From: Candidatus Kaiserbacteria bacterium
GTDB lineage: Bacteria; Patescibacteriota; Minisyncoccia; Phycocordibacterales; UBA2100
NCBI GenBank assembly: GCA_019247335.1
Contig: JAFAPB010000021.1
Coordinates: forward strand, 1 to 13,289
Length of the DNA stretch: 13,289 bases
Direction: 5' to 3'
This document shows, piece after piece, positions 12,973-13,289 of the stretch (positions are counted from its first letter, which is position 1; each line of letters opens with the position of its first letter). The notes below the pieces were generated by a model, which saw nothing but the letters and a program-made list of their open reading frames with translations, made no database searches and was not told the DNA's origin. The position numbers and the translations under genes are program-made.

Positions 12973-13289
12973 ATGAAACGGCCGCTCGTTATCTTCGCCG
13001 CGGCCATCATTCTCGTCGCGGGACTCTACGAATATTCGCTGCACGCGTCTCCGATCGCAGCCAATCCGCTCGCATCCGTCGCGCAGGTCATACTGAGCGT
13101 CGTTGTTGTCGATACCGGCTCAAACTCCGGCAACAATAATTCATCGCCGACCCCGTCCTCGCCGCCCGCCGGCGCGGGTGCCGCCGGTGCGCCTCCGGCG
13201 CCGCAGTCGCAGGTGATCGAGCCGAAGCCCAATGACATCTCCGACGCGAAGATTGATGTGAACGGCGACGGCAAGATCGACCTCGCGGA
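12973..13289 (+). CDS. Secreted protein with dockerin-like repeat (partial, 3' end missing)
   Basis: The reading frame starts one base after the previous stop and is still open at the window edge (105 codons seen). An N-terminal hydrophobic segment (about 4-18, MKRPLVIFAAAIILVAGL) is a signal peptide or anchor. A second hydrophobic stretch, about 33-46, may be a strand. A low-complexity Ser/Asn/Pro/Gly/Ala linker follows (about 49-80). At the very end comes DVNGDGKIDLA (95-105), which fits the first calcium-binding loop of a type I dockerin repeat (D-x-N-x-D-G-x-[IV]-x-x-x-D); the final Asp is cut off or partly present. The position as the last member of the surface cassette suggests co-expression with the DUF916-like protein. 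Whether a full dockerin (two repeats) or a single EF-hand-like loop is present cannot be seen. Confidence 0.7.
   Translation, partial: MKRPLVIFAAAIILVAGLYEYSLHASPIAANPLASVAQVILSVVVVDTGSNSGNNNSSPTPSSPPAGAGAAGAPPAPQSQVIEPKPNDISDAKIDVNGDGKIDLA

Overview
The window reads as GC-rich chromosomal DNA from a candidate-phyla-radiation bacterium (Patescibacteria, most likely Paceibacteria/Parcubacteria and something like Kaiserbacteria). This placement is an inference from several traits: divergent, shortened housekeeping proteins; almost no Shine-Dalgarno sequences; -10 boxes sitting 6-10 nt in front of start codons; and secreted proteins rich in Ser/Thr/Ala/Gly of a style I associate with these phyla. 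All recognised genes are on the + strand. TAA, TAG and TGA all end genes and a release factor 2 is encoded, so the standard bacterial code (11) applies.

Positions 1-5139 are housekeeping. A direct repeat (1-64) precedes a short release factor 2 (prfB). It is followed by the cell-division ABC pair ftsE and ftsX, CTP synthase pyrG, and an endonuclease/exonuclease/phosphatase-family protein one base behind pyrG. Promoter-like sequences with the same TTGAGCGACG block lie at the 3' end of prfB and behind ftsX, driving ftsE and pyrG. The ftsE leader holds a perfect hairpin and a 13-codon ORF that overlaps the ftsE start.

Positions 5140-7050 form a transition zone. It holds a small orphan protein (5228-5491), the only gene with a full Shine-Dalgarno sequence, then a secreted CapA-family metallophosphatase-like protein and a small membrane-anchored protein.

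Positions 7051-13289 are a cell-surface cassette. First comes a single-pass membrane protein with a long Pro/Ser/Thr linker, which has a terminator-like hairpin inside its first codons. Overlapping it by ATGA is an anchored protein resembling phage tail fibres, with a glycine-rich C-terminal domain. Then come two secreted proteins sharing a near-duplicated C-terminal beta-rich domain resembling WxL; the first also carries three Cys-bracketed repeats. Next is a membrane-anchored two-domain protein resembling the DUF916/DUF3324 (WxL-interacting) family. Last is a truncated gene with a dockerin-like calcium-binding repeat. My best candidate for an undescribed system is this 10148-13289 set: a WxL-like/WxL-interacting-like surface display module in a minimal, probably episymbiotic cell. 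The family assignments there rest on pattern recognition by eye and need profile searches.

No tRNA, rRNA, CRISPR array, IS element or convincing intergenic terminator was seen. The only stretch near 100 bases without a gene call besides 1-105 is 11219-11305, which contains degenerate DnaA-box-like words.
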